Source: Minwuiaceae bacterium (GTDB lineage: Bacteria; Pseudomonadota; Alphaproteobacteria; Minwuiales; Minwuiaceae). From it: 64,000 bases of DNA. Made by a program: the position numbers and the translations under genes. The first letter of the stretch is position 1; the number at the start of each line of letters is the position of its first letter. Below the pieces are notes generated by a model. It had not been told where the DNA came from. It ran no database searches and was given only the letters and a program-made list of their open reading frames with translations. Location: positions 1-64,000 of the forward strand of contig JANQEE010000017.1 in the NCBI GenBank assembly GCA_028278525.1, written 5' to 3'. Positions 1 through 6,901 of the stretch are shown here, piece by piece.

Positions 1-80
1 AACCAAAAACACTCTAATGCGCAGACGAACGTAAAACCAAAAACGACACAAACCGCCGCCCGCGCATCCCTTCCAATTAC

Positions 81-99
81 AACAATGTCAAAGAACAAA
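81..99 (-). promoter_or_regulatory. boxA-like antitermination site of a putative rRNA operon leader
   Basis: Read on the minus strand this stretch contains TTGTTCTTTGACATTGTT, close to the boxA core (TGCTCTTTGACA-type) found in leaders and spacers of rRNA operons. Downstream on the same strand comes a GGAAGGGATGCGCGGGCGGCGG-like run, which I associate with alphaproteobacterial rRNA leaders or spacers from memory. No tRNA-Ile/Ala is visible upstream on that strand, so a leader before a 16S gene lying left of base 1 fits better than an internal spacer. The rest of 1-372 shows no convincing gene. Confidence 0.45.
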
Positions 100-208
100 T
101 GTGGCAAACCGAAACGCCCGCGCACAGCGCCGCGACACCTCGGTGTCACCACTGGGCGAGCCACGCGGGCTCCCCCAACTCCCTTCATGGAAGGAAACAA
201 GAAGACGG

Positions 209-237
209 ACTATAAGAGCGTTCATTCCCCCATACAA
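209..237 (-). promoter_or_regulatory. candidate sigma-70 type promoter for the rRNA-like leader
   Basis: On the minus strand a TTGTAT hexamer (232-237) is followed, after exactly 17 bases, by TATAGT (209-214). The -10 matches consensus at 5 of 6 positions and the -35 at 3 of 6. It points toward the boxA-like site about 110 bases downstream, so the two together look like an rRNA operon start. The divergent plus-strand gene begins at 373. Confidence 0.4.
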
Positions 238-372
238 GGGCTGAAATCGGGATCGATGACAAAAATCTTAACTTTTTCGGGCCGGGCTGGGAATCGCCTG
301 CCGCCGGCCCGAAGGACCCTGGCAATCGCCGTCAAATCGACGTTAAAGATTAGTATACGGGAAAGGTGAATA

Positions 373-1338
373 ATGCCGGCCGTCACGGCACACCAGAGCA
401 GCAATCGACAACCCATGCCAAACCGCACGAAAATCGGCCTCGCCCTTGGATCGGGCATAGCCCGCGGATGGGCGCATATTGGCGTGGTTCGCGCCTTGGA
501 AGAAGCCGGTATCGTTCCCGACATTATCTGCGGCACATCGATCGGCGCCCTGGTGGGTGGGGTTCATCTGGCGGGGAAGCTGGATGTTCTGGAGGAATGG
601 GCACGCAACCTGACACGCGTCAAAATCCTTCGATACTTCGACTTCCAGCTCAACAGCGGCGGACTCATCGCCGGCCGCCGGTTACAGAAACTGCTGGAAG
701 AGAACCTCAGTGGAGTCCAAGTCGAAAACCTGGAAAGAAGCTTTGCCAGCGTCACCACGGAACTCGCCACAGGCCACGAAATCTGGATCCAGGAAGGATG
801 CGTGGTCGATGCCATAACGGCTTCGTACGCCTTGCCGGGCGTATTCCCGCCGGTAAAGGTGGACGGCCGCTGGCTGGTTGACGGCGCGCTGGTCAATCCG
901 GTGCCCGTTTCGGTCTGCCGCGCCCTTGGCGCCCGTATCGTGATCGCTGTCAATCTGAACGCCGACGTATTCGGAAAAGGCAACGTTTCCGGCGAAATCG
1001 CCGATGACCGCACGGCCGACGAACTGCTGGCCCAGCTTGACAACAACAAACGCAAGACCTTCAGCCCGACCAAAATCGTCATGCGGCAGATCTTCGGTCA
1101 CAGCCGGAACATCCCGAGCATCTTCAGCACCATGGTCGGATCGTTGAACATCGTCCAGGACCGTTTAAGCCGCAGCAGGCTGGCAGGCGATCCGCCCGAC
1201 GTATCGATCGCGCCGCGTCTCGGCCATGTCGGACTGCTGGAATTCAACAAAGCCGAAGAAGCAATCGACGAAGGGTATCAATCGGTCGAAAGGTCGATGC
1301 CCGCATTGCGCGACGCGCTTTCGGTGTTGGCCGGGTAG
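373..1338 (+). CDS. patatin-like phospholipase (RssA/NTE family)
   Basis: A predicted serine lipid acyl hydrolase of the bacterial patatin family. Counting from the internal Met at 415, the glycine-rich oxyanion loop (GSGIARG) is at residues 12-18, the nucleophile elbow GTSIG puts the catalytic Ser at 42, and the DGA motif puts the catalytic Asp at 156, so the Ser-Asp dyad is intact. The total of 321 residues is typical of the cytosolic RssA-like group. There is no signal peptide or membrane segment. A purine-rich GGAAAGG lies 6 bases before the ATG at 373, which favours that start. The ATG at 415 lacks such a site but sits closer to where the domain usually begins. The gene stands alone and its physiological lipid substrate is unknown. 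Confidence 0.85.
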   Translation: MPAVTAHQSSNRQPMPNRTKIGLALGSGIARGWAHIGVVRALEEAGIVPDIICGTSIGALVGGVHLAGKLDVLEEWARNLTRVKILRYFDFQLNSGGLIAGRRLQKLLEENLSGVQVENLERSFASVTTELATGHEIWIQEGCVVDAITASYALPGVFPPVKVDGRWLVDGALVNPVPVSVCRALGARIVIAVNLNADVFGKGNVSGEIADDRTADELLAQLDNNKRKTFSPTKIVMRQIFGHSRNIPSIFSTMVGSLNIVQDRLSRSRLAGDPPDVSIAPRLGHVGLLEFNKAEEAIDEGYQSVERSMPALRDALSVLAG

Positions 1339-1399
1339 CTTCCCGTCCGCCGTTGCCCGATACGGGTTGGCCATCAATCCGCCAACCAAACCGCGGCAA

Positions 1400-1660
1400 T
1401 CACATTCCCGATTCGGGCGGCCGAAGCATGATGGAGTCCTTCAGACTGTCCGGCAGGTCGACACGGCGCGAAGAAACCGATTCATAGATAATCGCGAATA
1501 TCGCACCCCCGACTATCGCGAGCACGAAAACGCTGGGCCAGGAAAAGTCCTCCAGCCGCGGGATCCGTCGAAGCCTCGCCGCACGAAAGCCCGTTAGAAC
1601 AAACAGGCATATCGCCGACGAAGCGACCCAGATCAAGGCAGTCCATACCATTAGTCGCAA
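1400..1660 (-). CDS. small two-helix membrane protein
   Basis: An 86-residue protein with two hydrophobic segments (about residues 3-24 and 40-60) separated by a short basic stretch (RAARLRRIPR). That pattern suggests an inner-membrane hairpin whose loop faces the cytoplasm. The C-terminus is hydrophilic. I do not recognise the family. The gene converges with the patatin gene and no operon partner is visible. The reading frame is plausible, but its reality rests only on composition and predicted topology. Confidence 0.5.
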   Translation of the reverse strand: MRLMVWTALIWVASSAICLFVLTGFRAARLRRIPRLEDFSWPSVFVLAIVGGAIFAIIYESVSSRRVDLPDSLKDSIMLRPPESGM

Positions 1661-1978
1661 CCATATCGATGAGGCGGGAACGGCGCACCGTAACGGCGCG
1701 CCGAATCTACCCCTGACCCGCAGATATCTAGCATGGCTTGTCCTGCACGATCACCAATCGAAATCCGTTTGAGTGGCCGGTCCCGCCCTTCCCACTGCCC
1801 CTTTGTCATTTCGACCGCCGCTGCATGAGGATGTATCCTGATATGGAGCTTTCGGATTGACTGGTCGTACCCGTTGGATTGGCGCGCCGGGAATCGCCCA
1901 AAGTCCGTCTCAGCCAGCGGGCATAGCTTTCATGTGACGAGCAGTTCCGGCGGACCGGCTGTTCGGCGGGAGGATGAA
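1661..1978. other. intergenic stretch without a recognised gene
   Basis: No convincing coding sequence, RNA gene or repeat was seen in this 318-base interval. The frame of the racemase gene stays open back to 1874, but the codons before 1979 give an unconvincing peptide, and the ribosome-binding site lies directly before 1979. The interval probably holds the promoter of the racemase group. Confidence 0.4.
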
Positions 1979-2722
1979 ATGAGACAGCCGACGGTCGGAA
2001 TCCTGATGCTGAAAACCGGCTTCCCTCGCCCGATTGGCGACATCGGCAACGAGGAAACGTGGCCGTTCCCGGTTCTCTACGAGACGGTCGATCCGGCGAC
2101 GGTCGACCGCGTCGTCAATCCGGCTCCACGGGTCGATCTGCTGCTTGAACCGTTCGTTGAAGCGGGGCTGCGGCTGGTGAATGCCGGTGCCGACCTGATC
2201 ACAACGTCATGCGGGTTCCTCATCCTGTTGCAGGCAAATCTGGCCACCCGGTTGCCCGTTCCAATCCTGACGTCCAGCCTGCAACAGATCCCGATGGTTC
2301 AAGCGACACTGCCGGCGGGCCGACGTGTGGGCGTGATATCGGTGAATGCAGCCAATCTGACAGAAAAGCACTTGCGGGCGGCCGGGGCGCCCGCGGACAC
2401 GTCCGTTGTCGGAACGGAAGACGGCCAGGAACTGACCAGGGTGATCATGGAGGACCTGAGAGAGATGGATGTTGCCGCGGCCGAGGCCGACGTTATTCAG
2501 GCGGGAGAAACGCTACTGGCCGGCAGTCCTTCAACTGGCGCAATCGTCTTGGAGTGCACCAACATGGCGCCGTACGCGAATGCCTTGCAGCACCATATCG
2601 GCTTGCCGGTCTACGACATCGTCAGCCTGGTGACTTGGTTCCAGGCAGGCGCCGCCCCGCGGACCTGGGCCGAAACGACGTCATCGGGGCACGAGAAACA
2701 TGTTAGAAATGTGAGGGAATGA
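1979..2722 (+). CDS. aspartate/glutamate racemase superfamily protein
   Basis: A 247-residue member of the Asp/Glu/hydantoin racemase superfamily, which epimerises substrates without a cofactor using two cysteines. Both expected cysteines are visible: Cys78 in the TTSCGF motif and Cys193 in LECTN, each followed by the usual small or Asn/Thr residues. The start at 1979 is preceded by GGGAGG at good spacing. The open frame runs further upstream to 1874 but without family-like sequence. It is followed 57 bases later by a TRAP-type binding protein and then a FAD amine/hydroxyacid oxidase. This suggests a small uptake and catabolic group for a chiral acid or amino acid. The exact substrate cannot be read from the sequence, and a maleate isomerase-like role is the main alternative. 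Confidence 0.8.
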   Translation: MRQPTVGILMLKTGFPRPIGDIGNEETWPFPVLYETVDPATVDRVVNPAPRVDLLLEPFVEAGLRLVNAGADLITTSCGFLILLQANLATRLPVPILTSSLQQIPMVQATLPAGRRVGVISVNAANLTEKHLRAAGAPADTSVVGTEDGQELTRVIMEDLREMDVAAAEADVIQAGETLLAGSPSTGAIVLECTNMAPYANALQHHIGLPVYDIVSLVTWFQAGAAPRTWAETTSSGHEKHVRNVRE

Positions 2723-2779
2723 AGACAGCATGTCGTTTCAGGGCACGACGGCGCAGATAAGACCAAAAAAGGAGCCGAC

Positions 2780-3775
2780 ATGGGAAAATTGTTGTGCTGC
2801 GCGATGTCGGTCGCGTCTTTCTTTACTGGGACGGTCGCTATTGCGGCGGAGAAATGGGACATGCCGCTGGCCTATTCGGCGACGAACTATCATTCGAAGA
2901 ACGCCGCGCTGTTTGCGGACGCGGTTACGGCCGCCACCGGAGGCGAGCTGGAAATCGTCACACACCCAAGCGGCTCCCTCTTCAAGAGCAGTGAAATAAA
3001 GCGCGCCGTTCAGACCGGGCAAGCGCAGATCGGTGAGCGCCTGATTTCGGCACTGGGTAACGAGAACCCGTTCTTCGAAGTCGATGCCCTGCCCTTCGTC
3101 GCGACCAGCTTCGAAGACGCCTGGGACCTTTACGAGGCGAGCAAACCGACCCTTACAAGCATTCTGGATAAACAAAACTTGGTGCTGCTCTACGCGGTAC
3201 CGTGGCCGCCGCAAGGCCTTTATACGAAGGAGCCGGTGCAATCGGCTGCCGATATGAAGGGGGTGAAATTCCGGGCTTACAACGCCATGACAACGAGAGT
3301 CGCGGAGTTGATGGGTTCGATCCCGACACAGATCGAAGCCGGCGAAATAAGCCAAGCCTTCGCAACCGGCGTCGCTGAGAGCATGATTTCGTCAGGCTCC
3401 ACAGGTTACGACCGGAAACTCTGGGAGCATACCAAATACTGGTACGACGTTCAGGCGTGGCTCCCCAAGAACATGGTGGTCGTCAACAAGGGAACGTGGA
3501 ACGGCCTGGACGAAAGGACGCGGGGGATCATTACCGGCGCCGCCGCGATGGCCGAGCAGGCCGGCTGGGCCAAAGCTCGAGAGCTCTCCGAATGGTACAA
3601 AGAACAACTGGCGGCGAACGGCATGACAATCTTGCCGCCCGGGGACACACTGAAGGCCGATTTAGAGACAATCGGGGCGACGATGACGTCTGAATGGCTG
3701 GAGCGTGCCGGCGCCGATGGCAAATCAGTGATCGAGAAATTCAAATCGATGCAGTTAGGGCATGACGAGCCATGA
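2780..3775 (+). CDS. TRAP transporter substrate-binding protein (DctP family)
   Basis: A 331-residue periplasmic binding protein. It starts with a Sec signal peptide (hydrophobic core about residues 4-20, cleavage near AIA-AEKW). The mature part has the hallmarks of DctP proteins: an N-terminal strand followed by the ligand-carboxylate region with KFRAYN (about residues 160-180) and a long C-terminal helix. AAGGAGCC precedes the ATG. In a working TRAP system a small DctQ and a large DctM permease follow. Here no permease gene is present, only the last 46 codons or so of a DctM-like gene, overlapping the end of this one. The protein is therefore either an orphan serving permeases encoded elsewhere, or a decaying relic. 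Confidence 0.88.
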   Translation: MGKLLCCAMSVASFFTGTVAIAAEKWDMPLAYSATNYHSKNAALFADAVTAATGGELEIVTHPSGSLFKSSEIKRAVQTGQAQIGERLISALGNENPFFEVDALPFVATSFEDAWDLYEASKPTLTSILDKQNLVLLYAVPWPPQGLYTKEPVQSAADMKGVKFRAYNAMTTRVAELMGSIPTQIEAGEISQAFATGVAESMISSGSTGYDRKLWEHTKYWYDVQAWLPKNMVVVNKGTWNGLDERTRGIITGAAAMAEQAGWAKARELSEWYKEQLAANGMTILPPGDTLKADLETIGATMTSEWLERAGADGKSVIEKFKSMQLGHDEP

Positions 3776-3902
3776 GATTACCTATGTCGCCCGTGCGACG
3801 GCACCGATGTTCGGCATCATGTGTAATGCGGTTGCGATGATCGTACTGCTGCCAGATATAGCAACCTTCTTGCCGGCTAAGATGTCGGGCCGCCGATTGT
3901 AG
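3762..3902 (+). pseudogene. remnant: C-terminal end of a TRAP large permease (DctM-like)
   Basis: A 46-codon frame opens with ATG at 3762, overlapping the last 14 bases of the binding-protein gene in another frame, and ends in TAG at 3902. Its peptide (one hydrophobic helix, then PDIATFLPAKM and a short basic tail) has the shape of the extreme C-terminus of DctM permeases, which end in a transmembrane helix followed by an aliphatic-P-x-I-x-x-x-LP motif. The remaining DctM sequence and the whole of DctQ are absent. I read it as the scar of a deletion that removed the permease genes. It could still be expressed as a single-helix peptide. Confidence 0.55.
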
Positions 3903-3917
3903 CCAGGTACCACCATC

Positions 3918-5027
3918 ATGGAACAGTTGGACTGCGTCGTCATCGGCGCCGGTGTCATCGGCCTCGCAGTTGCCAGGGCACTCGCCCTGGATGGGCGTGA
4001 AGTTATTGTCCTGGAGGCAACGTCCTCAATCGGCAGCGAGACAAGCTCGAGAAACTCCGAGGTCATCCATGCCGGCATCTACTATCCGACCGGCAGCCTA
4101 AAAGCCCGACTATGCTTGGCTGGCAAGATCGCCCTCTACCGCTATTGCGAGGAGCGCGGCATTGCTCATTCGCGACTGGGAAAACTCATCGTCGCAACCG
4201 CCGACGAGCAGATACCAACGTTGCAAAAACTTCGCGAGCAGGCGCACAGGAACGGCGTCGATGACGTCGACTTCGTCGATACTACCGATCTACACGATAT
4301 GGAACCCGAGCTGACCGCTGTAGCCGCTCTCCGCTCGCCGTCGACCGGAATCATCGACAGCCACGGGTTTATGCTGGCATTGGAAGGCGACGCCGAAAAC
4401 GCCGGAGCAGTACTGGTGTTGAACACACCGTTGGTTGGGGGGAGGATCGAGGCAGGTAAAATTGTCGCGGAGACTGGCGGCAAGGACCCAATGGCTTTTC
4501 GCTGCAACGCACTTGTCAACTGCGCCGGCTTGAAAGCGCCGTCAATCGCCACTCTTATCGATGGATTATCGCCCGACAGCGTTCCCGAGAGCTATTATGC
4601 AAAGGGCAATTACTACACGCTAACCGGACGCAACCCGTTCAAGCATCTGATCTATCCCGTGCCCGTCGATGGCGGGCTGGGCGTGCATGTGACAATTGAC
4701 CTTGGAGGGCAAGCTCGCTTCGGTCCAGATGTCGAATGGATAGACGAGATCAATTATGACGTCGATCCGGCACGCGCGGAAAATTTCTACGAAGCCATCC
4801 GTCGATACTGGCCGGGTTTGCAGGATGATGCGCTCCAGCCTGGCTACGCCGGCGTTCGTCCCAAGCTATCGCCCCGTGGATCGTCGGCAAACGATTTCGT
4901 GATCCAGGACTGGGAAGAGCATGGCGTGGATGGATTGATCAATTTATACGGTATCGAGTCGCCGGGCCTCACAGCTTCCCTGGCAATTGCGGATCAGGTC
5001 GTCGCGAGGCTTCGCGCAGCCGGTTGA
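3918..5027 (+). CDS. FAD-dependent oxidoreductase, L-2-hydroxyglutarate oxidase (LhgO)-like
   Basis: A 369-residue DAO-superfamily flavoenzyme. The N-terminus carries the Rossmann FAD motif [10 protein letters not shown] followed by the acidic end of strand 2 (VLEA) at about residues 9-35. A GNYY stretch near residue 230 and the [10 protein letters not shown] block near residue 312 are typical of the LhgO/YgaF group, which oxidises L-2-hydroxyglutarate or related hydroxy acids and passes electrons to the membrane quinone pool. Length matches the family. It starts 15 bases after the TRAP remnant and is probably transcribed with the racemase and binding-protein genes. An amino-acid oxidase specificity cannot be excluded. 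Confidence 0.82.
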   Translation: MEQLDCVVIGAGVIGLAVARALALDGREVIVLEATSSIGSETSSRNSEVIHAGIYYPTGSLKARLCLAGKIALYRYCEERGIAHSRLGKLIVATADEQIPTLQKLREQAHRNGVDDVDFVDTTDLHDMEPELTAVAALRSPSTGIIDSHGFMLALEGDAENAGAVLVLNTPLVGGRIEAGKIVAETGGKDPMAFRCNALVNCAGLKAPSIATLIDGLSPDSVPESYYAKGNYYTLTGRNPFKHLIYPVPVDGGLGVHVTIDLGGQARFGPDVEWIDEINYDVDPARAENFYEAIRRYWPGLQDDALQPGYAGVRPKLSPRGSSANDFVIQDWEEHGVDGLINLYGIESPGLTASLAIADQVVARLRAAG

Positions 5028-5075
5028 CTGCCAGCAGCCGACAGCTCGCAGCAACGATAGACAACACTTTCTCGG

Positions 5076-5831
5076 TCAGACGGGCGCTGGTCTTTCCAAA
5101 GCCGATTCTATTTGTTCGATCTGCTGATCTACGGAAATTGGCATGATCGAGGTGATTTCGAGGTCACGATCCTCGAATACGTCGTTTCCCTGATGCTTCT
5201 CGCCCCAGTCGGCAACAGCCTCGTCACGAAGCCGAAGCAGGTGAGCGATCTGGGGCTGGAACAAGATAAGCATTGCGGAGAGCCACCGGTTCGTTGGCCA
5301 CGAAGGCTGCGCGTGGTCCATTTCGAAGTGATCGACCATTCGAAGCACGTCCCCCGCCTCGAACCAGTTTTCCCCCGTAACCCATCGGTTCGTCGTGAAG
5401 AGATGAGTCGGATATCCAAGCTTATCCATCGAAATGGCGATCAGATGGGTGATGACATCGTCACCTTCCGGCCAGTCGACCTCCCCCTTATGAGCGATCG
5501 GCTCAATTTCAGCCGGCATCCCCTTTTTTCGCAGAAACGTATGGAAGTGCCCGTGCTCTCCGGTCGCGCCTCTATGAGCATGATAATAGTACTGTGAATG
5601 AGTCTCGCTGTCGTAAATGTCACCCTTGGGATAGTGATCCCATTCGTAGAACGTGCCCTGCTCTCTTAGAATTTCACCGACGACATTGAGGTTGGCCTTG
5701 CTAAGAACGCGATAGCATTCCATCACCTCTCGGCCCGCGGCCGCCATTCTTTGGAGCCTTTCGCGAGGTATTGTGGCGAAGTCCGGCTGCTCGTTTCTCT
5801 GATCTTCCGAGATGTCCGAAACATCAGCCAT
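5076..5831 (-). CDS. uncharacterised protein (DUF6969-like) downstream of a SUMF1-domain gene
   Basis: A 251-residue soluble protein with no signal peptide. Its centre is rich in His and aromatic residues (YYYHAHR, then EHGHFHTF at about residues 80-105), which could make a metal site. From memory it resembles the uncharacterised DUF6969 group; that assignment was not checked. The ATG at 5831 is preceded by TAAGGA at good spacing and is preferred over an upstream in-frame ATG at 5867. Its upstream neighbour, the SUMF1-domain gene, ends 39 bases before this start, so the two are almost certainly co-transcribed. Function is unknown. The exported partner and the divergent cytochrome suggest a link to redox or metal chemistry, which is inference only. 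Confidence 0.7.
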   Translation of the reverse strand: MADVSDISEDQRNEQPDFATIPRERLQRMAAAGREVMECYRVLSKANLNVVGEILREQGTFYEWDHYPKGDIYDSETHSQYYYHAHRGATGEHGHFHTFLRKKGMPAEIEPIAHKGEVDWPEGDDVITHLIAISMDKLGYPTHLFTTNRWVTGENWFEAGDVLRMVDHFEMDHAQPSWPTNRWLSAMLILFQPQIAHLLRLRDEAVADWGEKHQGNDVFEDRDLEITSIMPISVDQQIEQIESALERPAPV

Positions 5832-5870
5832 CGATTGTTCCTTACCTGCCTTTACCGCCGTGGTCATATT

Positions 5871-6728
5871 TTATTCTCTGACAAGCCTAAAACCGATCAA
5901 TATATGCTTTATCCCTTCGGGCCGGGAATGCCGTGCCGCGGAGCGGCAGACACCGCACCCTTTGTCGTCCCAGGAGCCGCCCTTAACGATGTAACGGCCA
6001 TCGCCCGCCTTCGTTGACGTCCATTCGAAAACCTGGCCGGCCGCATCAAGAGCGCCGAAAGGACTCGCTGCATCCGAAAAGCCGCCCACGGCAACGGTAT
6101 CGAAAGGGCCTTGATCATGGCTGTTGAGCTTCTCGGCATCGAATTCGTTGCCCCAGGGAAACCAACGACCGTCGGTGCCGCGCGCCGCTTTCTCCCACTC
6201 CAATTCGGTGGGCAGACGCCATGAGTATTTAGAGTTGGCCGACAGCCAGGCTGCGTAAGCGACGGCATCTTCATAAGCCACCAGCACTACCGGATGGTTT
6301 TCGCGGCCCTCTGGAAGTCGCCCTTCCACCCACGCGTGGCGCCGAGTCCGCTCGTAAGGATGCACCAACCGGTACCCTGCCCAAACCGCGGGAGCCACAT
6401 CAGGTGCCGAATACCCGGTTGCGTCGATGAACGCCTGATATTGAGCGTTCGTTATCGGCGTGCGCGTGATCGAGTACGCGCCTGTAACAATTTCCTGTAA
6501 CCGATGTTCGTATTCGTACCACTTTTGATTTCTGGTAGCGCTGTGGCCATACGCAGCCTCATCCAACCGGTACCCGGCTTCCCGCTGCGCCTGGTCCGAA
6601 CCGAAAATGAACTTACCTGCCGGAATGGCAACGACGCTGGGCGCGTTTACTATAATGTCCGCGTCGACTTGCCCGACTGCTACTAGGATTAGCGCACTAG
6701 CGAATGTTACTTTGATTGCTTTGCGCAT
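5871..6728 (-). CDS. exported SUMF1 / formylglycine-generating-enzyme-like domain protein
   Basis: A 285-residue protein with a Sec signal peptide (basic start MRKAIK, hydrophobic core, cleavage near VDA) followed by one SUMF1 fold. Recognisable blocks are IPAGKFIFGSD, PITNAQYQAFI, RLPTELEWEKAARG, FPWGNEFD, VFEWT, KGGSW and GFRLVRE. In true formylglycine-generating enzymes two active cysteines follow the GGS(W/Y) block. Here the stretch reads GGSWDDKGCGVCRSAAR, so the first cysteine is replaced by Asp and only one aligns. It is probably a paralogue without sulfatase-activating activity. It is divergent from the CNPC-repeat cytochrome P460 and in an operon with the DUF6969-like gene. Confidence 0.85.
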   Translation of the reverse strand: MRKAIKVTFASALILVAVGQVDADIIVNAPSVVAIPAGKFIFGSDQAQREAGYRLDEAAYGHSATRNQKWYEYEHRLQEIVTGAYSITRTPITNAQYQAFIDATGYSAPDVAPAVWAGYRLVHPYERTRRHAWVEGRLPEGRENHPVVLVAYEDAVAYAAWLSANSKYSWRLPTELEWEKAARGTDGRWFPWGNEFDAEKLNSHDQGPFDTVAVGGFSDAASPFGALDAAGQVFEWTSTKAGDGRYIVKGGSWDDKGCGVCRSAARHSRPEGIKHILIGFRLVRE

Positions 6729-6769
6729 GTTGAATCGACATCGGGGCTCCGGCAATGAGCTAAATATAT

Positions 6770-6796
6770 GCAGGCTCGAACCTGCTGCGACGCAGC
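6770..6796. promoter_or_regulatory. overlapping dyads in the SUMF1 / P460 divergent promoter region
   Basis: Between the divergent starts at 6728 and 6902 lie two abutting inverted repeats: GCAGG-CTCGAA-CCTGC (6770-6785) and GCTGC-GAC-GCAGC (6784-6796). Such paired dyads in a divergent intergenic region are typical of a shared operator. They could equally be hairpins in the leader of the minus-strand transcript. No regulator gene is adjacent. Confidence 0.4.
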
Positions 6797-6901
6797 ATCA
6801 CACTCTTTTGAGGGGACGTGACTGGTCTTCAATTGCGACAATACCCAGTCTGTCCCGGCCTATGAGCCATGGTCGAATGACTTACTAAAAGGAGGCGTGT
6901 C

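Noticed and set aside
85-369. Short plus-strand frame before the patatin gene
   Set aside because: Arg/Pro-rich, no ribosome-binding site, and it overlaps the minus-strand promoter and boxA-like leader.
5871-6728. True sulfatase-activating formylglycine-generating enzyme
   Set aside because: One of the two catalytic cysteines is replaced and no sulfatase gene with a CxPxR motif is nearby.
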